Of a stretch of 34,516 bases of DNA, positions 25,499-33,983 are shown piece by piece (the first letter of the stretch is position 1; every line of letters begins with the position of its first letter). Location: assembly GCA_031263155.1 (NCBI GenBank), contig JAISGK010000064.1:1-34516 (forward strand), in the 5' to 3' direction. The notes below the pieces were generated by a model. It did no database searches and was not told where the DNA came from. It was given only the letters and a program-made list of their open reading frames with translations. The position numbers were made by a program, and so were the translations under genes. This stretch comes from Clostridiales bacterium (GTDB lineage Bacteria > Bacillota > Clostridia > Lachnospirales > WQUN01).

Positions 25499-26371
25499 GT
25501 GCTGATATTGCCTGACGGCTGGAAAGACTATGCCCTGCTTGACATGGCGAGCGGAGAGAAATTGGAACGATGGGGTAATGTGGTCGTCGCCCGCCCCGAT
25601 CCTCAGATTATATGGCCTGATACATCTGGCAAGGTAAAATGGGATTGCCATTTACGATATCATCGCAGTATTCAAGGGGGCGGGAGTTGGGAACGAATAA
25701 AAACGACCCCCGAGCGCTGGACTATTACCTGGCGCTCGTTAAAATTCATTATACGCCCCACAGACTTTAAGCATATGGGGCTGTTTCCCGAGCAGGCCGC
25801 AAACTGGGATTGGATTATGCGTAACGCGGAGCCGGGTATTAAGATTCTCAACCTATTTGGCTACACAGGGGGCGCAACCATAGCCGCCGCGAAAACAGGA
25901 GCGAGTGTCACCCACGTGGACGCGGCAAAGGGCATGAATATGTGGGCAAAAGAAAACGCCGCGTTAAACGGACTTTCCAACATCCGTTTTATAACCGACG
26001 ACGTGTTAAAGTTTGTGCAGCGCGAGCAGCGGCGTGGCAACCGCTACGACGCGATAATAATGGATCCGCCGTCATACGGGCGCGGCCCCGGCGGCGAGGT
26101 GTGGAAGATAGAAGACAGACTGCATGAACTCGTGCGCTCGTGTGCGCAACTGCTGTCTACGAATGCGAGGTTCTTTCTCATAAACGCGTACACAACCGGG
26201 TTTTCGTCCATAGTTGTTGAGAATATTTTGCGCGTGGCGCTTAAAAAAGGCGTGACCTCTGGAGAGTTGGGTATCAAATGCGCTAACGGGCTGATACTGC
26301 CCTGCGGGATATACGCCCGTTGGGAACGGGCAGAGATTGTCAAACGCAGTCCGTCCGGGCCGAGACGATAA
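25499..26371 (+). CDS. Class I SAM-dependent methyltransferase, RlmI/RlmK-like (COG1092 type)
   Basis: The 290-residue protein resembles enzymes that methylate cytosine in rRNA. It begins LILPDGWKDYALLDMASGEKLERWG, has LNLFGYTGGATIAAAKTGASVTHVDAAKG for S-adenosylmethionine binding, and DPPSYGRG (from residue 189) as the catalytic loop. No catalytic Cys is obvious near the loop, so an N-methyltransferase role is also possible. The GTG at 25499 is preferred: AAAGGA lies ten bases before it, the family starts there, and the promoter at 25422-25450 sits upstream. The ATG at 25406 would place the promoter inside the gene. The 3' end is convergent with the sensor kinase gene, 29 bases apart. Confidence 0.88.
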   Translation: MLILPDGWKDYALLDMASGEKLERWGNVVVARPDPQIIWPDTSGKVKWDCHLRYHRSIQGGGSWERIKTTPERWTITWRSLKFIIRPTDFKHMGLFPEQAANWDWIMRNAEPGIKILNLFGYTGGATIAAAKTGASVTHVDAAKGMNMWAKENAALNGLSNIRFITDDVLKFVQREQRRGNRYDAIIMDPPSYGRGPGGEVWKIEDRLHELVRSCAQLLSTNARFFLINAYTTGFSSIVVENILRVALKKGVTSGELGIKCANGLILPCGIYARWERAEIVKRSPSGPRR

Positions 26372-26400
26372 TGAATATATGCTTCTTTATGGGCCCTGCG

Positions 26401-27780
26401 CTAAACCTTGGGCAGTGTCACAACAAATTGACTGCCCGCGCCCAGTTTGCTGCTAACGTCAATCGTGCCGCCATGAGCCTCGACAATAGATTTGGCTATT
26501 GTTAGTCCTACCCCCGCTCCGCCCGTTTTCCTGTCGCGGGATTTGTCGGTGCGATAAAACCTTTCGAATATAAACGGAAGCTCCTCTGGCGCGATGCCAA
26601 TTCCGTTATCACAAATCTTTATAATACCGGCGTTTTCCGTGTCGGTAATAGTAGCCGAAATGCTGCCGTGCTCTGGGGTGTACTTAATGGCGTTGGATAT
26701 GAGATTGGTTATAACCTGACTTAATCGGTCTTTGTCTGCCCTAACTACGCTTGATGTTCCATCAACCGATACGGATAGGTCTTTCTTAACCGACACAGCC
26801 TCAAATGTGCGCGCTACAGATTGGGTAAGCTCGCGTAAGTCTGTTCCCGTTTTGTCCAGTTTCAGATTTTCGCTGTCGATTCTGGCAAGCTGCTGCAAGT
26901 CTTTTACCAGCGAGGCAATACGTACTACCTCTTCGCGGCAACTTTCCAACCTGTCAGGCGTGGGTTCCCAAACGCCGTCTATCATCGCCTCCAAATGGGA
27001 AGCGACTGCGGCAAGCGGTGTTCGGAGTTCGTGCGCCACGTCAGAGGTAAGGCGTTTACGCAGGTTCTCCTGCTCACGCAGGGAGATCACAAGTTCTGTA
27101 ACCGCCGATACCATTTCTTTAAGCTCCTGAATATTCGAGGTGTTCTCAAAGGCGACGTTATAATTGCCATGGGCGATCTGCCCGGCGGCGTTAGCCGTGC
27201 TGGTAACAGGCCCCGATATGCGGCGGGCAAGCAAGTTCCCTACAATAAACGCCAAAACTACAGATAAAAGGCTTATTACAATCGTTGCGCCATTAAGGGT
27301 TTTGATAAAAAGATAGTCGTTCTCCGTATAGAAGAACGGCCCGTAATATGTTATCGACGCTGCCCCGACAAGTTGACCGTCGTACATAATTTTATAGTTG
27401 TGCTTTTCAAAGCCGCCGCTCTTGTCGCCCATTCTCGCGGATATCTCGCCCATAATCTGCCCGCAAAGAGCCATATCGTGGTTCTCCGCGTCCCAAATAA
27501 CCTTTCCGCCCACGTCGGTGACGCGCAAAATGTAGCCGTCGTACAGCGAGTACATCCCCAACATATGCAAAAAATCCGCGCTCCACCCGCCCGACGCGGT
27601 CTCGTAACGATTCTCAAGATCTACAACTATGCTCTCGCTTCGCTCCCGTCCCTGGCGTGAAATGTAGTTTTCAAACGTGTGGGTTATATACCAGTATGAA
27701 AAGCAGCCAATCAGCGCGACAGTGAGCAGTAGTACGGCCAGAATGGTCAGTGTCATTTGCCCGCGTAAAGTATTTAACAT
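26401..27780 (-). CDS. Sensor histidine kinase of the metal cluster
   Basis: The 459-residue kinase has an N-terminal membrane helix (TILAVLLLTVALIGCFSYW), an external sensor of about 125 residues, a second helix (IVISLLSVVLAFIVGNLLA), a HAMP linker, the HisKA motif VAHELRTPLAAV with phospho-acceptor His250, and an ATPase domain with N box (NLISNAIKYTPE), DNGIGI and GAGVGLTIAKSIVEAHGG. It pairs with the response regulator, with which it shares a TAATG junction. The external domain contains several His, Met and Cys residues (HMLGMYSL, MALCGQIM) that could bind metal. Location in the copper cluster makes a CusS/CopS-like role likely; the ligand is inferred, not shown. Confidence 0.92.
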   Translation of the reverse strand: MLNTLRGQMTLTILAVLLLTVALIGCFSYWYITHTFENYISRQGRERSESIVVDLENRYETASGGWSADFLHMLGMYSLYDGYILRVTDVGGKVIWDAENHDMALCGQIMGEISARMGDKSGGFEKHNYKIMYDGQLVGAASITYYGPFFYTENDYLFIKTLNGATIVISLLSVVLAFIVGNLLARRISGPVTSTANAAGQIAHGNYNVAFENTSNIQELKEMVSAVTELVISLREQENLRKRLTSDVAHELRTPLAAVASHLEAMIDGVWEPTPDRLESCREEVVRIASLVKDLQQLARIDSENLKLDKTGTDLRELTQSVARTFEAVSVKKDLSVSVDGTSSVVRADKDRLSQVITNLISNAIKYTPEHGSISATITDTENAGIIKICDNGIGIAPEELPFIFERFYRTDKSRDRKTGGAGVGLTIAKSIVEAHGGTIDVSSKLGAGSQFVVTLPKV

Positions 27781-28478
27781 TACTTAACCCCGAATTTGTA
27801 TCCTGTTCCATGTACGGTCAACACATATACAGGGGCCTTTGGATTATCCTCTATTTTTTGCCGCAGGTTTTTGATATGACTGTCAACAGCCCGATCAAAA
27901 CCGTCAAACCCATCGCTAAGGGCGATGGCAATTAATTCTTCGCGGGTAAATACTTTGCCGGGGTATTTAATGAGCGCGGACAGTATGCGCGCCTCGTTTG
28001 GCGTTAGGCTGACGGGGCTGCCAGCCTTTTGAAAGACATTTCTCTCAAAGTCAACAACCAAGTCGCCGTCCTTGAATGAGTTGCGAACGGACAGCGGGAT
28101 AAGGTCGCCTCCGCTTCTGCGCAGCAGCGCCTCCGCGCGGGCAAATAGTTCTTTCAGGCTAAATGGCTTTGTGACATAATCATCCGCGCCCCTGGCGAAT
28201 CCTTCAATTAAATCTTCTTCCTCAGATTTCGCCGTGAGCATAATAATCGGTACGCGGGAGGTTCTGCGAATGGCGGAGCAGACCTCCTCGCCCATAATGT
28301 CGGGAAGCATTAAGTCAAGCACGACAAGCGCGATATTTTGTTCGCTCATAATCGCTAACGCCTGCTTACCCGTTTCAGCCTGAAAGACGTAAAAACCTTT
28401 ACTCTTAAAAAGCGCGCTAAGTACTTCCAAAATCTTGGGTTCGTCATCAACTATCAGCACGTTCTTCGTCTTGTTCAT
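27780..28478 (-). CDS. OmpR/PhoB-type response regulator
   Basis: The 232-residue regulator has a receiver domain with VLIVDDEPKI, phospho-acceptor Asp55 in VVLDLMLPD, the conserved switch LTAKSEEED and Lys in YVTKPF, followed by a winged-helix DNA-binding domain (LTPNEARILSALIKYPGKVFTREELI, then DGFDRAVDSHIKNLRQKI and VHGTGYKF). It presumably drives the copper genes in response to the kinase encoded next. The ATG at 28478 is used; a GTG at 28481 directly before it is possible. No strong binding site is seen, and the start is five bases from the copZ stop, so coupling is likely. Confidence 0.94.
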   Translation of the reverse strand: MNKTKNVLIVDDEPKILEVLSALFKSKGFYVFQAETGKQALAIMSEQNIALVVLDLMLPDIMGEEVCSAIRRTSRVPIIMLTAKSEEEDLIEGFARGADDYVTKPFSLKELFARAEALLRRSGGDLIPLSVRNSFKDGDLVVDFERNVFQKAGSPVSLTPNEARILSALIKYPGKVFTREELIAIALSDGFDGFDRAVDSHIKNLRQKIEDNPKAPVYVLTVHGTGYKFGVK

Positions 28479-28483
28479 CACTG

Positions 28484-28699
28484 TTAAGCTGTCACTTCAT
28501 AGCCTTCTTCTATAATGGCCTCTTTGATGGCGTCTAGCGCGGCCCTGCTCTCATCGTATTTAATGGCGGCCTCGCCTTTACCAAGGTTAACCTTTACGCT
28601 CGATACGCCCTCTATTGCGCCTACCGCTTTAGTTATCGCCTTAACGCAGTGTTCGCAGGACATTCCGCCCACTTTCAGGGTTATAGCTTGCTTTGCCAT
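28484..28699 (-). CDS. copZ: CopZ-like heavy-metal-associated (HMA) copper chaperone
   Basis: A 71-residue stand-alone HMA domain with the metal-binding motif GMSCEHC (residues 12-18) and the ferredoxin-like beta-alpha-beta pattern (VEGVSSVKVNLGKGEAAIKYDE-like stretch, ending EEGYEVTA). It should carry Cu(I) to CopA in the cytoplasm. GGGAGGA precedes the ATG, and a promoter of its own lies at 28729-28757. The two-component genes follow in the same transcript, so copper supply and sensing are coordinated. Confidence 0.93.
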   Translation of the reverse strand: MAKQAITLKVGGMSCEHCVKAITKAVGAIEGVSSVKVNLGKGEAAIKYDESRAALDAIKEAIIEEGYEVTA

Positions 28700-28728
28700 T
28701 TTTTTATTCCTCCCTATTTAGTACCAGC

Positions 28729-28757
28729 ATTATAGCATACTTTTTATTGCACGTTAA
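28729..28757 (-). promoter_or_regulatory. Internal promoter ahead of copZ and the two-component genes
   Basis: Minus-strand TTAACG (28757-28752), a 17-base spacer ending TGC, and a perfect TATAAT (28734-28729), an extended -10 arrangement. The -35 lies within the last codons of the lipoprotein gene, so copZ, the regulator and the kinase can be made apart from copA. Confidence 0.65.
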
Positions 28758-29424
28758 AGGGTTTAAGAAACTTCCATACATCGCCGTCGTCGGTCGACAC
28801 TTGCGTGTAGGCCCAACCGTTTACCTTTTCGGGATCAACCCCCGCCGCTATCAACGGATCGGGGTTAAGAGCGAACACAATATCCTTATCCTGTATCTCG
28901 CCCGTGGCGGAATTAGTGCCAAAATCTCTTGCCCATTCGAACATATTGCCGTCGCCAAGCAGCACGCCATAATGATCAAGCGAGGTATGGTAGTTAATAC
29001 TCTGGCGGTATTTTTTCACAATCTGTTCATAGGCTGCCAGCGCCGTGGGTTCTCCGCCGTATTCAAGCTGGTCGTTTCCAAGTTTCGTACCTACCATAAG
29101 CATACCCTCATAGGCGGCGTAATTGTCTGGCAGTTTGCCTGTGTCGAGCCCCGCGTCAACAAACGGCTTGGCTTCAAGCTCAAGCATAACATCGTGCAGT
29201 GGGCTTTTGCTATAGTCTTGACTCCAAATAAAACGCACCGTCCCGTCTGGCGCAGCCAGCGCGAAGCCGCCGTTCATTTCGTCAGTCTCAACTTGATCGG
29301 GTATTGTCTTTAGAATAGTGTCGAACGAGGTCACTGATTGCTTCCCTACCACGTCCAGCGACGAACAACCCGCCAGCGTCGCCGCCGCCAGCATTACCAC
29401 AATTAACCTTTTCAATATGTTCAC
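28744..29424 (-). CDS. Unrecognised lipoprotein of the copper cluster
   Basis: I do not recognise this 226-residue family. A signal peptide (LIVVMLAAATLAGC) with lipobox LAGC predicts lipidation at Cys20 and an extracytoplasmic position. The mature part has a two-lobed look: PFVDAGLDTGKLPDNYAAYEG and PLIAAGVDPEKVNGWAYTQV share the pattern P-x-x-x-AG-[LV]-D-x-x-K. It has several His, Met and acidic residues but no Cys after position 20 and no clear metal motif. It starts with GTG at 29422-29424, directly after the copA stop, with AAAGG six bases before. Tight coupling to copA argues for a role in external metal handling or sensing for the kinase; this is inference. Confidence 0.75.
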   Translation of the reverse strand: MNILKRLIVVMLAAATLAGCSSLDVVGKQSVTSFDTILKTIPDQVETDEMNGGFALAAPDGTVRFIWSQDYSKSPLHDVMLELEAKPFVDAGLDTGKLPDNYAAYEGMLMVGTKLGNDQLEYGGEPTALAAYEQIVKKYRQSINYHTSLDHYGVLLGDGNMFEWARDFGTNSATGEIQDKDIVFALNPDPLIAAGVDPEKVNGWAYTQVSTDDGDVWKFLKPFNVQ

Positions 29425-31902
29425 CTATGCCTTTCTCGTAGTCGCTTTAAAGCGTTTAAGCCGCAGGGCGTTTGTGAGTACCGACACGCTTGACAGACTC
29501 ATCGCCGCCGCCGCGAAAATCGGGTTGAGCAATGGCCCGCCAAACAAATGGAGTACGCCCGCCGCGATAGGGATACCAATGACATTGTAACCGAACGCCC
29601 AAAACAGGTTTTGCTTTATATTACGTATCGTCTGTTTGCTGAGATTAATCGCTGTCGGAACATCCATTAAATCAGAGCGCATAAGCACGATATCCGCGCT
29701 CTCCATCGCCACATCTGTCCCGGAACCAATGGCGATCCCTATGTCGGCAACGGCAAGCGCGGGCGCGTCGTTGATCCCATCGCCAACCATGGCGACCTTG
29801 CGCCCCTCTGTCTGCAAATTCTTAACCTCGTTTGATTTATCTTGCGGCAATACTTCCGCCAACACTTTATCTATCCCGACTTGCGCGGCGATAGAGGCCG
29901 CCGTCTTTTTATTGTCGCCCGTTATCATCGCGACCTCAATGCCCATTTGGTGCAGACTTTCTATAGCCGCTTGGCTGGAGGGTTTCATTGTGTCCGCTAC
30001 TGCGACAATACCGGCCAAATCGCCATCAACGGCAATGTACATCGGCGTCTTGCCGTCGCTCGCCAGTTTATCTGACTCTTCTTCAAGGGCCGCGAGTGAG
30101 ATTTCGCGCTCTGTCATCAGCTTGCGGTTTCCGGCAAGCACTGAATGTCCGTCGATCCGCGCCTCAATGCCGCGTCCGGTTATCGAGTCAAAGCTGTCCG
30201 CCTTTAGCAGTTCCACGCCCTTGGCCCGCGCCCCCGCAACTATTGCCTGTCCAAGCGGGTGTTCCGAACCATTCTCCGCCGAAGCCGTGAGTTGCAATAA
30301 TCTATCCGCGTCTGTGCCGTCCGCTGTTAAAACATCGGTGACCGCCGGCTTGCCCTCTGTAATGGTACCTGTTTTATCAAACACGATTGTGTTGATTTTA
30401 TGCGCGGTTTCGAGCGCCTCGCCGCCTTTAATCAGTATGCCGTTTTCCGCGCCCTTACCCGTTCCGACCATTATCGCGGTAGGAGTGGCAAGCCCAAGAG
30501 CGCAGGGGCACGCGATAACGAGCACAGAAATAAATATGGTTAGCGCAAACCTCAGATCCCCGCCCGTACCGATAAACCAGGCGATGCCCGCCAACAAAGC
30601 GATTGCGCACACTACCGGCACAAACACGCCGGAAACCTTGTCGGCCATGGCGGCTATGGGGGCCTTACTCCCCTGCGCGTCTTCTACGAGCTTTATTATC
30701 TGTGACAGTACGGTGTCGCTTCCGATTTTTTCCGCTCGAAACTGAACGACGCCTGTCGTATTGAGCGAGGCCGCGTAAACCGCGTCGCCCGTTTTCTTGT
30801 CCACAGGCATACTCTCGCCCGTCAGCATACTCTCGTCAATCGCCGTGTGACCGTCTGTAACCGTTCCGTCAACGGGTATCTTCGCGCCCGGCTTCACGAC
30901 GATAATGTCGCCAATCTCAACCTCTTCTATCGGTATTTCCTTTTCGCCGCCATCTTGTAAGACAATAGCCGTTTTTGGCGCAAGCCCCATCAATTTTTTA
31001 ATTGCCTCGCTGGTGCGCCCCTTAGACACTGCCTCTAGCGATTTTCCAAGCAGTATTAGCGTAATGATCACACCGGCGCTTTCAAAGTACAAGGACTCAA
31101 CCGCCAAAAAATTGCCGCTCGCGATCTGAAAGGTGTTATATATACTGTACAGCACCGCCGCAGTGGTGCCTATCGCAATAAGCGAATCCATATTGGGGCT
31201 GCGCTGAATCAAAGCCTTGAATCCCACCGTATAGAAACGATAACCAACCCCTATTACGGGCAACACCAGCAACAACTCCACAAGCGCGTAGACAAGCGAA
31301 TACTGCATAGGGTCAAGAGCTGCCGGAAACGGGAGCCGCACAACCTTGATCATCGGCGCCATCGCAATGTATAAGAGCGGCAATGAGAACACAGCCGCGA
31401 TAATAAACTTTGTCCATAGCGTTTTTATTTCGCGCTGTTTCCTTGCCCTGTCCTCGTCTACGGCGTCGGCACTGTTTATTTCAAGGGCTTTGTATCCAGC
31501 CTTTTCAATAGCCTCCCGTATAGCGGAAAGCCTTACTTCTGACGGTTTGTATGTAACTGTGGCCTTTTCTGTCGCGAGATTAACCGATACGCTCTCTATC
31601 CCGTCAAGTTTACGGATCGCCCTTTCGATGCGCTGGGCACAAGCGGCGCAGGTCATTCCGCCTATTGGTATAGTCGCGCTCTGGCAGTCCGTCTTATCAA
31701 CAACTTCGTAACCTATTTTGCTAACAGCCTCTTTTATCGTGTGGAGTTTGAGCGCGGTCGCGTCGTATTTTACAAACAACTTTTCGCTCGCGAGATTTAC
31801 ATTCGCCTCTCCTATGCCCGCCAGTTTGCGCACCGTTCTCTCTATCCTTTGGGCGCAAGCGGCGCAGGTCATCCCGCGAATACTCAATACATTGCTCTCC
31901 AT
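29425..31902 (-). CDS. copA: Copper-exporting P1B-type ATPase CopA with two HMA domains
   Basis: CopA pumps Cu(I) out across the membrane. The 825-residue protein has two N-terminal HMA domains with GMTCAAC motifs (Cys13/16 and Cys85/88), eight predicted membrane helices, TGESMPV in the actuator domain, the Cu(I) entry motif CPC (465-467), phosphorylation site Asp509 in DKTGTITEG, HPLG in the nucleotide domain and MVGDGINDAPALA. Late helices carry the NxxGxPxA-like NVIGIPIAAG and MSLSSVSV, which fit P1B-1 copper pumps. AGGGGG precedes the ATG. Silver is the usual second substrate of this class. Confidence 0.96.
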   Translation of the reverse strand: MESNVLSIRGMTCAACAQRIERTVRKLAGIGEANVNLASEKLFVKYDATALKLHTIKEAVSKIGYEVVDKTDCQSATIPIGGMTCAACAQRIERAIRKLDGIESVSVNLATEKATVTYKPSEVRLSAIREAIEKAGYKALEINSADAVDEDRARKQREIKTLWTKFIIAAVFSLPLLYIAMAPMIKVVRLPFPAALDPMQYSLVYALVELLLVLPVIGVGYRFYTVGFKALIQRSPNMDSLIAIGTTAAVLYSIYNTFQIASGNFLAVESLYFESAGVIITLILLGKSLEAVSKGRTSEAIKKLMGLAPKTAIVLQDGGEKEIPIEEVEIGDIIVVKPGAKIPVDGTVTDGHTAIDESMLTGESMPVDKKTGDAVYAASLNTTGVVQFRAEKIGSDTVLSQIIKLVEDAQGSKAPIAAMADKVSGVFVPVVCAIALLAGIAWFIGTGGDLRFALTIFISVLVIACPCALGLATPTAIMVGTGKGAENGILIKGGEALETAHKINTIVFDKTGTITEGKPAVTDVLTADGTDADRLLQLTASAENGSEHPLGQAIVAGARAKGVELLKADSFDSITGRGIEARIDGHSVLAGNRKLMTEREISLAALEEESDKLASDGKTPMYIAVDGDLAGIVAVADTMKPSSQAAIESLHQMGIEVAMITGDNKKTAASIAAQVGIDKVLAEVLPQDKSNEVKNLQTEGRKVAMVGDGINDAPALAVADIGIAIGSGTDVAMESADIVLMRSDLMDVPTAINLSKQTIRNIKQNLFWAFGYNVIGIPIAAGVLHLFGGPLLNPIFAAAAMSLSSVSVLTNALRLKRFKATTRKA

Positions 31903-31925
31903 TTAATTACCCCCTATTGTAAACA

Positions 31926-32468
31926 CTAGAGCTTCCAGTTGGCGAATATCTGTTTGGACTCTTTCAAAAAATCGTATGGTATTGTGATATTCCCATCGGC
32001 CAAAACTATGTTTTCTTCAAAAATAGGCCAAGGATTACATCCCCCCGATTTAATTCCAACCTGATCCGTCGCGAACCGGTTGCCGCAATTTTGGCAAACA
32101 AGCACACCGCCGTCCTGCTCATAGTAACCTCTGCCCGAACTATAGCAAACCTGGCAGGTGTTAAACGCTATGCGCGTTGTGCCGTCGGAGGCTTTAACCG
32201 CGATAACTTCCAAACTTGTTCCGTCTATTTCGGCCGGGTAGAAAGTTGCCTTTTCAGAAATATCGCCAACGGGTATCACTATACCCGCATCTTTAACCGC
32301 GCTTACCGCCGCTGTTCCGGGCTGCGACTCCGCCGGTTTTTGATTAAGTATTACCGCAATCGCGACTATGGCCGCAACACACACGATGGCTATCGATATT
32401 ATGGGTTTCCATTTAAGGCTGGCAGTAACTTTTGCGGCCTTGCCTTGCTGTTTCATGTTTTGCGCCAT
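31926..32468 (-). CDS. DUF2318 family membrane-anchored protein
   Basis: The 180-residue protein has one membrane anchor (IISIAIVCVAAIVAIAVIL) and an external domain with the DUF2318 signature: NTCQVCYSSGRGYYEQDGG, VLVCQNCGNRFATDQVG, then SGGCNPWPI. The CxxC pairs and the extra Cys suggest a metal or Fe-S site. Elsewhere DUF2318 accompanies iron and copper uptake genes (Ftr1/P19-like loci). I chose the ATG at 32468, since GAGGAG lies ten bases upstream; an in-frame ATG at 32486 would put that site inside the gene. It sits between the SafE fusion and copA in one operon. Function is not established. Confidence 0.85.
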   Translation of the reverse strand: MAQNMKQQGKAAKVTASLKWKPIISIAIVCVAAIVAIAVILNQKPAESQPGTAAVSAVKDAGIVIPVGDISEKATFYPAEIDGTSLEVIAVKASDGTTRIAFNTCQVCYSSGRGYYEQDGGVLVCQNCGNRFATDQVGIKSGGCNPWPIFEENIVLADGNITIPYDFLKESKQIFANWKL

Positions 32469-32514
32469 TTCACAAATTCTCCTCATCCATGATCGGATTT
32501 ATGCCGCAGCTATG

Positions 32515-33930
32515 CTATACGGGATTCTCGCTTTTTGGTGGAACTACATTTATTGTACCACTTATCATTCCCATCCAACAGATGTACTTTACTGTTTTTG
32601 CCTCTGTCGGCGTGAATTCTATTACGTTCTCGCCTTCTGTAAAGGAATATTCAATATCGTATTCGCTGATGTACATTCTACCATTGCAGCCGTTTACACT
32701 GCCCTTCGGCGCGTCGATTACCCACTTTACAGGGGTACCCGATTGAACCGTTATAGTAGGGTATTTGCCAGAAGTCAAAGTACTGTTTACAAGCTGTACA
32801 CCGTCAACAACGTGGATTTGATCTTCGGATTGACTTTGCTGATCTTTTGATTGTTCTTCAGATACTTTATCTTCGGATAAAGCGTTTGTCTGCGCCGCGC
32901 CGCTGTTCGGAACAGCCCTCGAAAGCCTAATGCCCGAGAGGCTCCATCCCTGCGAGAGCATTGACAATCCCATCACGACCACAAGAATCGCGCCGACCGC
33001 CATTACTTTTTTCTTAAACCTGCCGCTCAAAATAGTCGAAAACGCCCCCAAGCCAAACATAAGCGGTACTGTGCCAATAGAGAACACAAACATCGAAAAC
33101 GCCCCGGCAAACGCGTTACCTGTTGACAGCGCGTAAATTTGCATTGCCTGCAATGGGCCGCACGGCATAAGCCCGTTAAGCAGACCGATTATAAGGGGAC
33201 TGTTCTGCTTGTCTTTTTCTTCGTTAATTTTACGGGCAAACCTCTTGGGCATACGTGGAGTGAATTTGCGGAGCGAAGGGAACATGCCCATCATATTCAC
33301 GCCCATAATAACCATAAACACACCCGCCATTAGTTTTAAAACCCCTTGAAACACGTTTGAGAACGTTATAACAGAACCCAGCGCCCCGACGACGAATCCG
33401 ACCGCCGTATACGAAACGACGCGCCCGAGGTTGTACAGGAATGACGGGCGCAGCGCGTCATTTCGGCTGTTGCTGCGCGCGCCGCCCTGCTGTATGCATT
33501 GTGAAAGGTTAATCCCTCCACACATGGCGACACAGTGAACAGATGTTATAAGCCCCATGACAAATAACATGCCATAGCCCATTTGGGTGTCGGCAAGCCG
33601 ACTTGGGGCAAGCAGGTTAAGAATTCCAAAATGTTGCATTATCATAAACAAGGCGACAATAATAACCAGCAACCCGATTGTGCGATCGCTGCGGTTCTTC
33701 TTTGCGCGCCCCCTGATTACCCTATAGTCAAGACACTCAATAATGTTTGAAATTTCTCCAAGCGAGATCACACCTCTATCATAGGCCACGTAGGCCACTC
33801 CAGAATTGTAGCTTACATTCGCGCTTATTATTCCGCGTGTGTTGCGTAACCTCTTTTCGATGCGCTCCTGACAGCTTACACAGGTCATGCCGTCGATATA
33901 GAGCCTTTTTTTCTTTATCGCGCCGTCCAT
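32515..33930 (-). CDS. HMA - SafE membrane core - cupredoxin-like fusion
   Basis: Three modules lie in 471 residues. Residues 8-72 are an HMA domain with GMTCVSC (Cys17, Cys20). Residues about 85-345 are a TauE/SafE (COG2836) core of six or so helices, with MCGGIN near the start and LNGLMPCGPLQAMQIYAL in the middle, as in DsbD-like copper-handling SafE proteins. After a Ser/Gln/Glu linker, residues about 375-465 form a cupredoxin-like beta domain with possible ligands NGCNGRMYI and KYICWMGMISG. Copper would enter at the inner HMA and meet the outer cupredoxin. GGAGGG precedes the ATG. It is the first gene of the metal operon; a dyad overlaps the -10 region upstream. Confidence 0.88.
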   Translation of the reverse strand: MDGAIKKKRLYIDGMTCVSCQERIEKRLRNTRGIISANVSYNSGVAYVAYDRGVISLGEISNIIECLDYRVIRGRAKKNRSDRTIGLLVIIVALFMIMQHFGILNLLAPSRLADTQMGYGMLFVMGLITSVHCVAMCGGINLSQCIQQGGARSNSRNDALRPSFLYNLGRVVSYTAVGFVVGALGSVITFSNVFQGVLKLMAGVFMVIMGVNMMGMFPSLRKFTPRMPKRFARKINEEKDKQNSPLIIGLLNGLMPCGPLQAMQIYALSTGNAFAGAFSMFVFSIGTVPLMFGLGAFSTILSGRFKKKVMAVGAILVVVMGLSMLSQGWSLSGIRLSRAVPNSGAAQTNALSEDKVSEEQSKDQQSQSEDQIHVVDGVQLVNSTLTSGKYPTITVQSGTPVKWVIDAPKGSVNGCNGRMYISEYDIEYSFTEGENVIEFTPTEAKTVKYICWMGMISGTINVVPPKSENPV

Positions 33931-33955
33931 CAGGTACCATCCCTCCGTTCTTATG

Positions 33956-33983
33956 CTACAAAGTATACCGCTAAGATTTGTAG
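33956..33983. promoter_or_regulatory. Dyad over the -10 region upstream of the metal operon
   Basis: CTACAAA (33956-33962) and TTTGTAG (33977-33983) are exact inverted copies 14 bases apart. On the minus strand the -10-like TATACT (33967-33962) lies between and partly in them. No good -35 is present, as expected for an activator-dependent promoter, so the dyad is a candidate site for the encoded response regulator or for a CopY-like repressor (whose box is TACAnnTGTA). Confidence 0.5.
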
